DNA from: SIG575 sp045643165
GTDB taxonomy: Bacteria; Bacillota; Clostridia; Oscillospirales; Acutalibacteraceae
Reading direction: 5' to 3'
Length of the DNA stretch: 14,314 bases
Assembly: GCA_045643165.1 (NCBI GenBank)
Contig: JAZUKF010000019.1
Coordinates: 1 to 14,314 of the forward strand
Both the position numbers and the translations under genes were made by a program. Under the pieces are notes generated by a model. The model ran no database searches and was not told the DNA's origin. It worked only from the letters and a program-made list of their open reading frames with translations. Shown here in pieces: positions 1 through 7,053 of the stretch (its first letter is position 1; each line of letters begins with the position of its first letter).

Positions 1-920
1 TCCATTGAAAGCATTTTGTCAAGAAGTTCTTTTCCCGTTTGCGCTTCCCATTCAACCGCTTTACCGTCTTTAAACGTAATTGAAAAATTGTTTATTAACT
101 GCCCCTGATAAGAAAGAGGCTTTGTAGAAACGAGTTTACCCTCTGCAAAACCTTTTTTCGGAGAAATAAACACTTCTTCCGTCGGAAGATTGGGGTTAAA
201 GAAAATACCGCCGAGAGTATATTCACCGCCGCCGCACCAATGACTTTCGGGAATAAGCGATACTTTGAAATCGGTACCGTTTGAACTTTTGTATTCAACA
301 GTATCGAATTTGACGGAATTCATATACTCCGTTCTCTTCTTCAAATCTTCATTATGATTTTTCCACGCTTCAACGGGATCGTTATCCTTTGAAACATAAA
401 CGGTTTTTAAAATAGCGTCCCACAGAAGTTCGTATGCTTTTTTCTTTGTTTCATTCGGAAATACTTTTTTCGCCCATTCATAAGACGGAACAGCCGCAAT
501 AGTCCATTGGTCCTTGTTTTCAAGAGCATCGCTGTACTTCTTTGTAACCTTGTAACGCTCCATAGCGGATTTCTGCATTTTTTCCTGATTAACGCCTTTA
601 AGTCCGTCGGGGTCTTCGCTTTCAATGAAAATACGGCACGGAACTTCCTCAACCATCTGTTTGAGTTTTTCTTCTTTCCAATGCGGAACTGTTGAAAGTG
701 ATTTTAAAGAACGGTGACGGTAGTCGAGTTTTACTATCGGCTGATAAGTCCACTCAACGTCAACCCGTGACGCACCCGCTTTATAACACTCGCTTACGAG
801 AATTGTAATAAACTCGTACTGATCTGCTTCACACACTATTCTGACGGGCTGACCTTTTTTTATGTCAGCGCCTACACGTGCAATAAGTGAAGCGTATTTT
901 CTCATCATAGTTTTTGTCAA
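1..920 (-). CDS. M29-family aminopeptidase, N-terminal 306 residues (runs off left edge)
   Basis: I translated the minus strand by hand. It is open from a TTG at 920 to the window edge with no stop, so this is a 5' fragment of a longer gene. The protein matches what I know of the M29 (thermophilic AmpS/AmpT-type) metallo-aminopeptidases, which release N-terminal residues from peptides in the cytoplasm. Family-like stretches include MRKYASLIARVGADI near the start and NLPTEEVFISP around residues 244-254. Glu248/Glu249 fall where the family has its first metal-ligand glutamate. The remaining metal ligands would lie beyond the edge. TTG is preferred because AGGGGG (934-929) lies 8 nt upstream, whereas the in-frame ATG at 908 is 20 nt from it. 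The family call is confident; peptide specificity cannot be told. Confidence 0.85.
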   Translation of the reverse strand, partial: MTKTMMRKYASLIARVGADIKKGQPVRIVCEADQYEFITILVSECYKAGASRVDVEWTYQPIVKLDYRHRSLKSLSTVPHWKEEKLKQMVEEVPCRIFIESEDPDGLKGVNQEKMQKSAMERYKVTKKYSDALENKDQWTIAAVPSYEWAKKVFPNETKKKAYELLWDAILKTVYVSKDNDPVEAWKNHNEDLKKRTEYMNSVKFDTVEYKSSNGTDFKVSLIPESHWCGGGEYTLGGIFFNPNLPTEEVFISPKKGFAEGKLVSTKPLSYQGQLINNFSITFKDGKAVEWEAQTGKELLDKMLSM

Positions 921-978
921 AAATAAAACCCCCTGTAAAATCTTAAAATACATTTAAGCCTGAATTATATACATATTC

Positions 979-1007
979 AGTTTATCATAATTTTCCCCTT
1001 TTTACAA
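979..1007 (-). promoter_or_regulatory. Putative vegetative promoter for the aminopeptidase
   Basis: On the minus strand TTGTAA (1007-1002) is followed after exactly 17 bp by TAAACT (984-979). The TTG start at 920 lies about 50 nt downstream of the expected transcription start. A second -10-like TATAAT occurs further downstream without a good -35. Confidence 0.5.
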
Positions 1008-1057
1008 TATAAGATAATTTGAATTTCGCAAATGACATGTTACATTGTTGTTACCGT

Positions 1058-1090
1058 TTGTAAACCGATTGTAAACCGATTGTAAACTGA
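1058..1090 (+). repeat. Three tandem 11-bp repeats upstream of the deacetylase promoter
   Basis: Two identical copies of TTGTAAACCGA (1058-1068, 1069-1079) are followed by TTGTAAACTGA (1080-1090). A weaker fourth copy, TTGTTACCGT, precedes them at 1048-1057. The 11-bp period places each unit on about the same DNA face. The array ends 6 bp before the -35 hexamer of the deacetylase promoter. This is the position and geometry of an activator site for a response-regulator-like protein; that role is inferred. Confidence 0.6.
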
Positions 1091-1096
1091 ATATCC

Positions 1097-1125
1097 TTGT
1101 TATTTCCCGAAAAAAGATTTATAAT
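1097..1125 (+). promoter_or_regulatory. Promoter of the deacetylase gene
   Basis: TTGTTA (1097-1102), a 17-bp spacer and a perfect TATAAT (1120-1125) form a strong vegetative-type promoter. The predicted transcription start falls near 1132, at the first base of the ribosome site GAGGTGGG (1132-1139). This would give a leader of only about 11 nt before the ATG at 1143. Confidence 0.7.
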
Positions 1126-1142
1126 ATCTTCGAGGTGGGAAA

Positions 1143-2909
1143 ATGAAAAAGAAAGTATGGTCAATTATTTCTCTTATGTTGATTCCGGTTTTGTTTTTGT
1201 CAATCGGTACAACTGCCGTAACGGTCGATAAAGTATTATTCCCCGATTCGGATGTAATTACTTCATCAAAAAACAAAAAAGACGGGCTTTATATTGAGTG
1301 GGACAAGCAGGAAAATGCCGAATACTACAAAATTTACAGAAAAGAAGACAACGGCTGGACAAGGCTTAAGACTGTCACATCAAACAGTAACTCATACACA
1401 GACACTACCGCAAAAAGCGGTGTTACTTACACTTACAAAGTAAAAGCGTACAATAAAACTCACTCTGCGTGGAGTGCGGGAGAACCTTTTACCGCCACAC
1501 GTCTTGACGAACCCGTTTTAAAAAGCGTGACAAACTCAAAATCGGCTGTTATTTTAAAATGGGAAAAAGTATCCGGTGCAACATCTTACCGCATTTACAA
1601 AAAAATACCCGGCAAAAAGTGGACAACGCTCTCTGACGTCGGCTCAAAAAAAACATCTTACACCGATAAAGACGTTACAAGCGGAAAAACGGTATATTAT
1701 ACAGTAAAAGCGTTTAAAAACTCCGTAAAAAGCAGTTACGACACGAACGGAATAAAAGCGGTATTTCTTAAAGCACCGAAACTTTCAAAAGTTTATAATG
1801 CAAAAGCAGGATTAAAACTGAAATGGGCAAAGGTTGACGGTGCAAAACAATATTGTATTTACAGAAAATCCGGAAATTCCGACTATAAAAAAATCGCAGT
1901 TGTCGAAGGTAAAAATACTGCTTTTACCGATAAAAAAGTCGAAAACAACAAGTCATATACATATACAGTTACCGCAAAAAACGGCGGTTCTGAAAGTTAC
2001 CTCAAGACTTCCGGCAAGACATACACACGCATTGCTTCGCCGACAATTAAAAGTGCAACAAGCGGAAATAAAACCGCAATAATCAAGTGGGAAAAAGAAA
2101 ACAACGCATCATCATACGTTGTTTACAAGAAAAATTCAAGCGGAACTTATGAAAAGTACGCCACCGTAAGCGCCGATAAAACAAGTTACACGGACAAGTC
2201 CGTCAAAGCGGGTAAAAGTTATTCATATTATATTAAATATGTCACAAAATCAAAAATAACAAGCGCCAACACAGGTGCGGTTAAAATAAGAGTTCTTGAT
2301 TTCGACAAACCGATGGTTGCACTCACATTTGATGACGGTCCGTACTCACCCGCAACAAACAGAATTCTTGACGTACTTGAAAAATATAACGGCAAGGCAA
2401 CGTTCTTTGTTGTAGGCGACAGGGTAAGCACTTACAGCGATTGCATAAAAAGGGAATTTTCGCTCGGTTGCGAAATAGGAAACCACACTTATTCACACAC
2501 AATGCTGACATCGTCAAGTGCTTCCGAAATAAGAAGTCAACTTTCAAAGGCTTCTGCGGAAGTTAAAAAAGTAACGGGTGTTGCGCCTACACTTATGCGT
2601 CCGCCCGGAGGTGCATTCAACTCAACGGTTAAACAAAACGCCGATTATCCGATGATTATATGGTCTGTTGACACACTCGACTGGAGCACACGCAACGCAT
2701 CATCTACTGTTTCGTCAATAAAAAATGACGTTAAAGACGGCTCAATAGTCCTTATGCACGACCTTTATGTACCGACTGCCCAAGCAGTTGAAGAATTTGT
2801 TCCGTGGCTTGTAAACAAAGGCTACCAACTTGTTACCGTTTCGGAACTTATGAGCGCACGCGGCGTTACAATGAAAAACGGCGAGCCGTATTATAACGGT
2901 TATAAATAA
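1143..2909 (+). CDS. Secreted polysaccharide deacetylase (CE4/NodB) with four FN3-like repeats
   Basis: This 588-residue protein has an N-terminal signal peptide (basic MKKK, then a hydrophobic core at about 6-25). Four fibronectin type III-like repeats follow at about 35-120, 122-206, 210-296 and 298-384, with recurring W-K, Y-I-Y-K and SYTD motifs. The C-terminal NodB domain spans about 390-574. The CE4 motifs are intact: TFDDGP (395-400, catalytic Asp and metal Asp), NHTYSH (447-452, two metal histidines), RPPGG (486-490), DTLDWS (510-515) and LMHD (537-540). Such enzymes de-N- or de-O-acetylate peptidoglycan, chitin or xylan outside the cell. The FN3-like repeats probably space or bind the enzyme at the wall or substrate. 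No sortase or dockerin signal is seen, and the true substrate is unknown. Confidence 0.93.
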   Translation: MKKKVWSIISLMLIPVLFLSIGTTAVTVDKVLFPDSDVITSSKNKKDGLYIEWDKQENAEYYKIYRKEDNGWTRLKTVTSNSNSYTDTTAKSGVTYTYKVKAYNKTHSAWSAGEPFTATRLDEPVLKSVTNSKSAVILKWEKVSGATSYRIYKKIPGKKWTTLSDVGSKKTSYTDKDVTSGKTVYYTVKAFKNSVKSSYDTNGIKAVFLKAPKLSKVYNAKAGLKLKWAKVDGAKQYCIYRKSGNSDYKKIAVVEGKNTAFTDKKVENNKSYTYTVTAKNGGSESYLKTSGKTYTRIASPTIKSATSGNKTAIIKWEKENNASSYVVYKKNSSGTYEKYATVSADKTSYTDKSVKAGKSYSYYIKYVTKSKITSANTGAVKIRVLDFDKPMVALTFDDGPYSPATNRILDVLEKYNGKATFFVVGDRVSTYSDCIKREFSLGCEIGNHTYSHTMLTSSSASEIRSQLSKASAEVKKVTGVAPTLMRPPGGAFNSTVKQNADYPMIIWSVDTLDWSTRNASSTVSSIKNDVKDGSIVLMHDLYVPTAQAVEEFVPWLVNKGYQLVTVSELMSARGVTMKNGEPYYNGYK

Positions 2910-2938
2910 AATTCACAGTAATTTTTACGCATAAAAAA

Positions 2939-2974
2939 TCAGCAGGATTTCTTAAAATCAAGAAATCCTGCTGA
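2939..2974. terminator. Bidirectional intrinsic terminator between convergent genes
   Basis: A perfect 15-bp stem (2939-2953 with 2960-2974, core AGCAGGATTTCTT) has a 6-nt loop. The minus strand reads into TTTTTTAT (2938-2931), a strong tail for the InlB-repeat gene. The plus strand reads into ATTAATTTTA, a weaker tail for the deacetylase. Confidence 0.85.
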
Positions 2975-2981
2975 ATTAATT

Positions 2982-4346
2982 TTAATTGTTTTCAGTCCAA
3001 TATGCGTAGAGTTTAAGATCTCTGTAATTGTGAAGTTGCCAATCCTCTGCTTCACCGTAGGGGTCATCATCCGGTATCGGTAAAACTACATTTTTATGAA
3101 GAAGCCCTTTATATACTTCCGGATTAAGTTCATATTCCTCAACGTCATACTCACTTAATACCCAGCCTAAAAACGTATAGCCTTCACGTGTGGGATTTGT
3201 GATTGTAATTTCACCGTCGGAAATACAGTAATGAGTGGGATTTTCGGGTGCATTTTCACCGCCGTTAAGGAAATATGTAATTGAATAGTCGGCTTCTTCC
3301 CACTGAGCATACAGAGTTATTTCTTCACCGTCTTTACTGCAGAGTTTTGAAATATCTTCGTCAACGTCAATTTTCTTTCCGCTGCCGTCTAATTTTGTAT
3401 TCCAACTTGCAAGTACATAGCCGTTCTTCTGCATCATATACTGATTCCAAAAGGCGGGGCTGAATACACCGTACGTTACTTCGCGGAAGTCCTCGTATCC
3501 GTTACCGTTACCCGGATAAAATTCAACCTTAAATGTAATCGGCTTCCACTGTGCATATAATGTTACCTGTTTTTTATTTACCGAAGTCAACTTTGTAAAA
3601 TATGCGCCCTCTTTATAAGATTTGCCTTTTCCGTCTGCCTTTGTATTCCAGCCGTCAAAGGTATAACCGACACGTGAAAAACGATTAAGTTTCGAAGCGG
3701 TCTTTTTACCGTATGTAAACTTCTGAACATCCATTGTGCCTTTGCCGCCGTTGGCATTATAAGACACATAATATTTATTTACCTTCCATTGAGCATAAAG
3801 AGTAAGTTTGTTTTTTGGATTTTTTACATACTGACAGTCAAGATAATTCGTTCCGCTGCCGTCTTCTTTTGTGTTCCAGCCGACAAAAGTATAGCCTTTT
3901 TTAGTAAACTCGTTTTCTTTAAGCCTTGTTTTTTTATTTGAAGGAACAACCTGGCTCGTCATTTTTCCGGAGCCGCCGTTTGCCTTAAAAACAATTTTCT
4001 TTCCCCATTGAGCATAAAGTTTCAATGTTTTTCCGGATTCAACTTTACTTGCAGCCTGTTTAACCGTTGCAATTTTGTCACCCTTACCGTCGGCTTTTGT
4101 GTTCCAACTGTAAAAAGAATAGCCTTTTTTTGAAAAAGTTACTTCATCAATAACTTTGTCGGAGCCGTTTGACTTTGTATAACTGATTTTCTTTTTTACC
4201 GTTTCACCTGTACCGCCGTTAGCATAAAACGTTACATTGAATTTTTTTATAACGGTTTCGCTTGCATAACAGCCGACCTGATAAGAGCACAGCATACAAA
4301 GTGCCAATGCAATAAGCAGTATTCTTTTACTTACTTTTTTTAACAT
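2982..4346 (-). CDS. Secreted InlB B-repeat (Listeria-Bacteroides repeat) protein
   Basis: The 454-residue product starts with a signal peptide (MLKKVSKRI, then a hydrophobic core to about residue 29, likely cleavage near CYASE). The rest is almost entirely five InlB B-type repeats at about 36-114, 117-187, 192-267, 271-349 and 353-450. Each has the pattern F-ANGG, GY-F-GWNTK-DG-G and a closing LYAQW (LYAYW in the last). This fold is a beta-grasp-like spacer found in secreted and surface proteins of gut Firmicutes; binding partners vary. There is no LPXTG motif, dockerin, SLH or C-terminal membrane helix, so attachment is unclear. The start is fixed by AAGGAG (4360-4355) 8 nt upstream. The gene lies convergent to the deacetylase and has a predicted leader of about 200 nt. 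Confidence 0.9.
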   Translation of the reverse strand: MLKKVSKRILLIALALCMLCSYQVGCYASETVIKKFNVTFYANGGTGETVKKKISYTKSNGSDKVIDEVTFSKKGYSFYSWNTKADGKGDKIATVKQAASKVESGKTLKLYAQWGKKIVFKANGGSGKMTSQVVPSNKKTRLKENEFTKKGYTFVGWNTKEDGSGTNYLDCQYVKNPKNKLTLYAQWKVNKYYVSYNANGGKGTMDVQKFTYGKKTASKLNRFSRVGYTFDGWNTKADGKGKSYKEGAYFTKLTSVNKKQVTLYAQWKPITFKVEFYPGNGNGYEDFREVTYGVFSPAFWNQYMMQKNGYVLASWNTKLDGSGKKIDVDEDISKLCSKDGEEITLYAQWEEADYSITYFLNGGENAPENPTHYCISDGEITITNPTREGYTFLGWVLSEYDVEEYELNPEVYKGLLHKNVVLPIPDDDPYGEAEDWQLHNYRDLKLYAYWTENN

Positions 4347-4457
4347 ATCAAAATCTCCTTTTGATTGATTATAAATTAAACAATAATTACTTTATCCGAT
4401 AATTTGTCCTAATCCGTAAAACCACCTCTTTTATGTTTTTATTTCGGGGTATTCGCA

Positions 4458-4473
4458 TATATATGTCAAAAAA
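4458..4473 (-). promoter_or_regulatory. Recurrent motif TTTTTTGACATATATA, copy 1
   Basis: The minus strand reads TTTTTTGACATATATA here, about 110 nt upstream of the InlB-repeat gene start and inside its predicted leader. Near-identical sequences occur at 9698-9683 (minus) and 10388-10403 (plus). It contains a TTGACA hexamer but no matching -10 at 16-18 bp, so it may be a protein-binding site. Function unknown. Confidence 0.4.
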
Positions 4474-4557
4474 CAAGAATCCTTTCATAAAAATATTTAA
4501 GATACATTTTGCGGTCAAAACGGTGTAAAAACATAATGTAATTTATTATGTGACTTT

Positions 4558-4586
4558 AGTTTAACGCATTAGACAATATTTGTCAA
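4558..4586 (-). promoter_or_regulatory. Promoter of the InlB-repeat gene
   Basis: TTGACA (4586-4581), a 17-bp spacer and TAAACT (4563-4558) lie on the minus strand. The spacer end and -10 (TAATGCGTTAAACT) closely match the dockerin gene promoter (TAATGTGTTAAACT at 9617-9604). The predicted leader to the ATG at 4346 is about 205 nt. Confidence 0.65.
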
Positions 4587-4627
4587 CCAAAAATTATTTT
4601 AATAAATCAAGAAATTCTTTCGAAAAC

Positions 4628-5266
4628 TTATTTTTTACCGAATTCAAAAACTTCACATTTTTCTTTTGCTTCTTCAACTGTCATAAAATACTGTTCTCCG
4701 AGTATCTTTTTTAATTCAGTTACTGCAGTTTCATAGTTTATAAACGAAATACCGTTTAATTGCTGTAATTCTTCATCGGATATTTTAAAAAATCCCGAAT
4801 AGTTTTCCGGATAATCCGTAACCTGCAACTTGTTTTCATGCAAACTCACACAGAAATTCCCCATCATTTCCAATCTGACAAATTCGGGTTCTGTTAATTT
4901 AACGTCCATAACTCTAACCCGTTTATTTGTTTTAAACATCTTTGCCCATATGTCAGATATTACCCACTCATTAAACCATTCGGCATATACACTGCATATA
5001 CCGTTATTCTCTGCTATGTAAATTGTATCATGCGAAGCGAATACTGTATTCATAAATCTTACTGCATCATCATCTAATTTGTCCTGCATATTGTTAAACG
5101 GAATATAAAAATCCAGAAATCCCGATAATAAATCAAAACCTTCATCATTTTCTTTAAAGTATGATTTCAATTTTTTGCTGAAAAATTTTTTCACTTCTTC
5201 TTTTGTCATACCAATAATATGCAAAGAAGTTATTGATACATTAGGTAAAGATTTATTGTTTATCAT
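4628..5266 (-). CDS. Hypothetical protein, 212 residues
   Basis: I do not recognise this family. The protein is soluble-looking and acidic, with no signal peptide or membrane segment. It begins with a helical lysine/glutamate-rich stretch (MTKEEVKKFFSKK near residue 20) and ends VFEFGKK. A mid-protein segment has HDTIYIAENNG and WFNEWVISDIW. The start at 5266 is preferred because AGGAG (5279-5275) is 8 nt upstream; the in-frame ATG at 5272 is only 2 nt from it. It is flanked by palindromic repeat elements and other orphan genes on the same strand, which suggests accessory DNA. No catalytic motif is evident. Confidence 0.7.
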   Translation of the reverse strand: MINNKSLPNVSITSLHIIGMTKEEVKKFFSKKLKSYFKENDEGFDLLSGFLDFYIPFNNMQDKLDDDAVRFMNTVFASHDTIYIAENNGICSVYAEWFNEWVISDIWAKMFKTNKRVRVMDVKLTEPEFVRLEMMGNFCVSLHENKLQVTDYPENYSGFFKISDEELQQLNGISFINYETAVTELKKILGEQYFMTVEEAKEKCEVFEFGKK

Positions 5267-5326
5267 ATTCATATCTCCTATGCCGCTTGTAAAAATACCG
5301 ATGGCAATGATTGAAACTTCTCAAAT

Positions 5327-5345
5327 CACAGACCCGTCTTGTCTT
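5327..5345. repeat. Degenerate solo end of the palindromic element
   Basis: CACAGACCCGTCTTGTCTT resembles the right terminus of the element at 5366-5519 (CACAGAACCG-CCCCTTGTCTT) with a short deletion. It lies 21 bp from that element's left end and may be a relic of an older copy. Confidence 0.35.
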
Positions 5346-5365
5346 TTAATCAAAAAATATTTTTT

Positions 5366-5519
5366 AGAAGACAAGGGGACGGTTCTGTGTCCTGTCAATA
5401 TTAATGCTTTTTATCAATCTGACAGCCGGTTTTTTGTTGAAAAACCGGACAAATTGTCCTGTTTTTTACCGTTTTTCAATGTTTTGGAGGCAGGACACAG
5501 AACCGACCCCTTGTCTTCT
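5366..5519. mobile_element. MITE/REP-like palindromic element, copy A (154 bp)
   Basis: The ends form 29-bp inverted repeats (5366-5394 and 5491-5519) with one mismatch, core ACAAGGGGACGGTTCTGTGT. The interior has further hairpins, such as CCGGTTTTT/AAAAACCGG (5426-5434/5440-5448) and GGACAAATTGTCC (5447-5459). No protein is encoded. It is related along its length to copy B, in the same orientation. From memory, ends with GGGGACGGTTCT are common in clostridial intergenic repeats and are sometimes linked to tyrosine (Y1/RAYT-type) transposases; none is present here. It lies 17 bp past the stop of the gene at 5537-5950. Confidence 0.75.
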
Positions 5520-5536
5520 TGTCTTCTATAGAAAAA

Positions 5537-5950
5537 TCATCCATAAAAAGATAATAGTTTTTCTCGTTCTAAATATATCGATTGGTCAAAATATGGTTGT
5601 TCTTCTCTCCAGTCTTGGTGAAATCTGACAGTCAAAGATCCGTGTAATTCATAAGTAACAAAAACATAGAAATTTTTTTGAGGAAAGCAATATTTTAATC
5701 TATCAAGTAACAACTCACCAATTGCCTCTCCGATTTTTTCAATTTTATTAATATTTCGTTTTTTGATATTATCAAATAAATGAATATGGTTTTCAGAAGC
5801 TTCAAACAAAGTTTTATCTTCAATATCATTCACTGAATCCAAGTTGCTATCTAAAAAAACAACATACTCGTTATCATCTCGGTCATATATAGTTTTGAAA
5901 AAAAACATGCGAAGTATGTCTATCAAAAAGTCTGAATAATCATTCAACAT
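5537..5950 (-). CDS. Hypothetical small acidic protein, 137 residues
   Basis: I do not assign a family. The protein is cytoplasmic in appearance, rich in Asp, Glu, Phe and Lys, with a helical N-terminus (MLNDYSDFLIDILRMFF), a central KKRNINKIEKIGEAIGELLL helix and a beta-rich C-terminal end containing TVRFHQDWREEQPYFDQ. Similar RFH-acidic endings occur in small orphan proteins sometimes found in toxin-immunity loci, but this is only a resemblance. AAGGAG (5964-5959) sits 8 nt before the ATG, so the start is secure. Palindromic elements lie on both sides, and a 25-codon gene remnant ends 17 nt upstream. Confidence 0.72.
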   Translation of the reverse strand: MLNDYSDFLIDILRMFFFKTIYDRDDNEYVVFLDSNLDSVNDIEDKTLFEASENHIHLFDNIKKRNINKIEKIGEAIGELLLDRLKYCFPQKNFYVFVTYELHGSLTVRFHQDWREEQPYFDQSIYLEREKLLSFYG

Positions 5951-5967
5951 TGTTTATACTCCTTTTT

Positions 5968-6045
5968 TTAATATTCAATATCCAAGTATCTTAGACCTTT
6001 AGCTATTGCCTTTACAATTTGCTTATCATTTAATAAATTTTGGAT
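5968..6045 (-). pseudogene. C-terminal remnant of a gene cut by palindromic element B
   Basis: The minus strand reads IQNLLNDKQIVKAIAKGL-RYLDIEY followed by TAA (5970-5968), just before the ribosome site of the next gene. The frame runs into element B upstream, where no start or continuing coding sequence is visible. The amino-acid pattern and the position, a stop 17 nt before the next start, fit the tail of an operon partner destroyed by element insertion. It is too short to name. Confidence 0.4.
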
Positions 6046-6185
6046 CAAGGACAAGGGGACGGTTCTATGTCTTAATGCGTTTTTATCAATCTGACCGCCG
6101 GTATTTCATTGAAAACACGGGACACATTGTCTTATTTTTTACCGTTTTCAACATTTTAAGGCAAGACACAGAACCGTCTCCCTGT
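6046..6185. mobile_element. MITE/REP-like palindromic element, copy B
   Basis: Inverted ends ACAAGGGGACGGTTCTATGT (from 6051, 23 bp to 6073) and its partner at 6163-6185 match with three mismatches. The interior aligns with copy A (both contain TTTTATCAATCTGAC, GCCGGT and TTTTTTACCGTTTT). The left flank also reads CAAGGACA (6046-6053), which pairs better with the solo end at 6309-6328 than with its own right end. This suggests nested or recombined insertions. Confidence 0.7.
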
Positions 6186-6308
6186 TTTACCTTTTTCTGA
6201 ATTTAATATATCAAAGAAATATTAAAAGTGTAATAAATTGTAATAATCGGTCTGTTTTTTGTAATTTTCGGATAGATTTGCTTGTAACTGATGTTTTTCA
6301 GCGGTTTC

Positions 6309-6330
6309 GAACCGTCCCCCTGTCCTTGTG
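6309..6330. repeat. Solo terminal repeat of the palindromic element family
   Basis: GAACCGTCCCCCTGTCCTTG (6309-6328) is the inverted complement of CAAGGACAAGGGGACGGTTC (6046-6065) with one mismatch in 20. It ends 4 bp from the stop codon of the gene at 6333-6884. The 123 bp between it and element B are AT-rich, with nothing I recognise. Confidence 0.6.
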
Positions 6331-6332
6331 AT

Positions 6333-6884
6333 TCATTCTTTCTTTTTATAAAACTTAAAAATAAATATCAAATAAGATGAAACTATTCCTATCATAACAA
6401 AAAAAGGTATTGGTATCTTTATTTCAACACCCAAATCAATGAGTTTTTTTTGAACTAAAAATGAAAACAAAAAAAATATTATTAAAACCACGCTAAATAT
6501 TTTAAATATATTTATTACTTTTTTATTGGGTTCAAATTTATCACCATACACAATTTGTATAGACAGTTTAGTTGGTTCACCATTTGTTGAATCCGTAAAT
6601 TTATCAGGACACAATGTCCTTAATTCCGACCAAAAATTTGTAATCGGCTTTAATATAACTGTCTTTCTTTCATTTGCCTCTTTATAATTGATATAACAAT
6701 AAACTTGATTGGTGTAAGCCGAATAAACCGTATCTATCCGAGGATGTTCGTTACTAAAAACTATTGACTCAATATTTTCGTTAGAAATAAAAATACTCGA
6801 AATTTTCACACCATTCTTTGAAAATGACACAAAACATTCTTTCATTCTATTTGTATATTTAATTGCTAAACCATATTTCATCAT
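6333..6884 (-). CDS. Hypothetical membrane protein with two C-terminal helices
   Basis: The 183-residue product has a soluble N-terminal part of about 120 residues with beta-like segments (IAIKY, CFVSFSKNG, VYCYINYKE, KTVILKPI). Two hydrophobic helices follow at about 122-144 and 157-179, separated by a short loop, and the tail is basic (FYKKKE). This predicts an inner-membrane protein with a large soluble domain. I recognise no family. The ribosome site is weak (GGG at 6895-6893, 8 nt before ATG 6884); the ATG at 6881 is an alternative. The stop lies only 3 nt from a solo palindromic-element end, so the C-terminus may have been set by that insertion. Confidence 0.65.
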   Translation of the reverse strand: MMKYGLAIKYTNRMKECFVSFSKNGVKISSIFISNENIESIVFSNEHPRIDTVYSAYTNQVYCYINYKEANERKTVILKPITNFWSELRTLCPDKFTDSTNGEPTKLSIQIVYGDKFEPNKKVINIFKIFSVVLIIFFLFSFLVQKKLIDLGVEIKIPIPFFVMIGIVSSYLIFIFKFYKKKE

Positions 6885-6943
6885 ACTTTAAACCCATAAA
6901 AATATCCTGAAAACAACAGAAATAATCATATCTTTTTTTCAGT

Positions 6944-6991
6944 TTAATCAGTTATTTCCTTTAACCCTTTTATCATGTCATTAAATCTCAT
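6944..6991 (-). CDS. Possible 15-codon small ORF or gene-start remnant
   Basis: The minus strand has TGAGG (from about 7003) about 7 nt before ATG (6991), and then MRFNDMIKGLKEITD and TAA. The good ribosome site and helical lysine-rich sequence suggest either a short peptide or the N-terminus of a decayed gene. Only 59 nt separate it from the next gene downstream. Length alone makes this uncertain. Confidence 0.25.
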   Translation of the reverse strand: MRFNDMIKGLKEITD

Positions 6992-7053
6992 ATTATTTCC
7001 TCAAAACGCTATCTGCTGAACACATTCATTTTGTACGCCTGATATAACTTGTT

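Noticed and set aside
95..652. Short minus-strand frames inside the left-edge aminopeptidase
   Set aside because: They are in other frames of the M29 coding sequence, which is open across the whole 1-920 region.
4347..4551. Riboswitch in the InlB-repeat leader
   Set aside because: The leader is long, but I see no conserved riboswitch core (for example c-di-GMP or cobalamin motifs).
5175..5628. Plus-strand open frames across palindromic element A
   Set aside because: They lie over the element and antisense to real genes, lack ribosome sites and have no protein-like composition.
6006..6200. Plus-strand 64-codon frame over element B
   Set aside because: It is just a translation of the repeat; the related frame in copy A is not conserved as protein.
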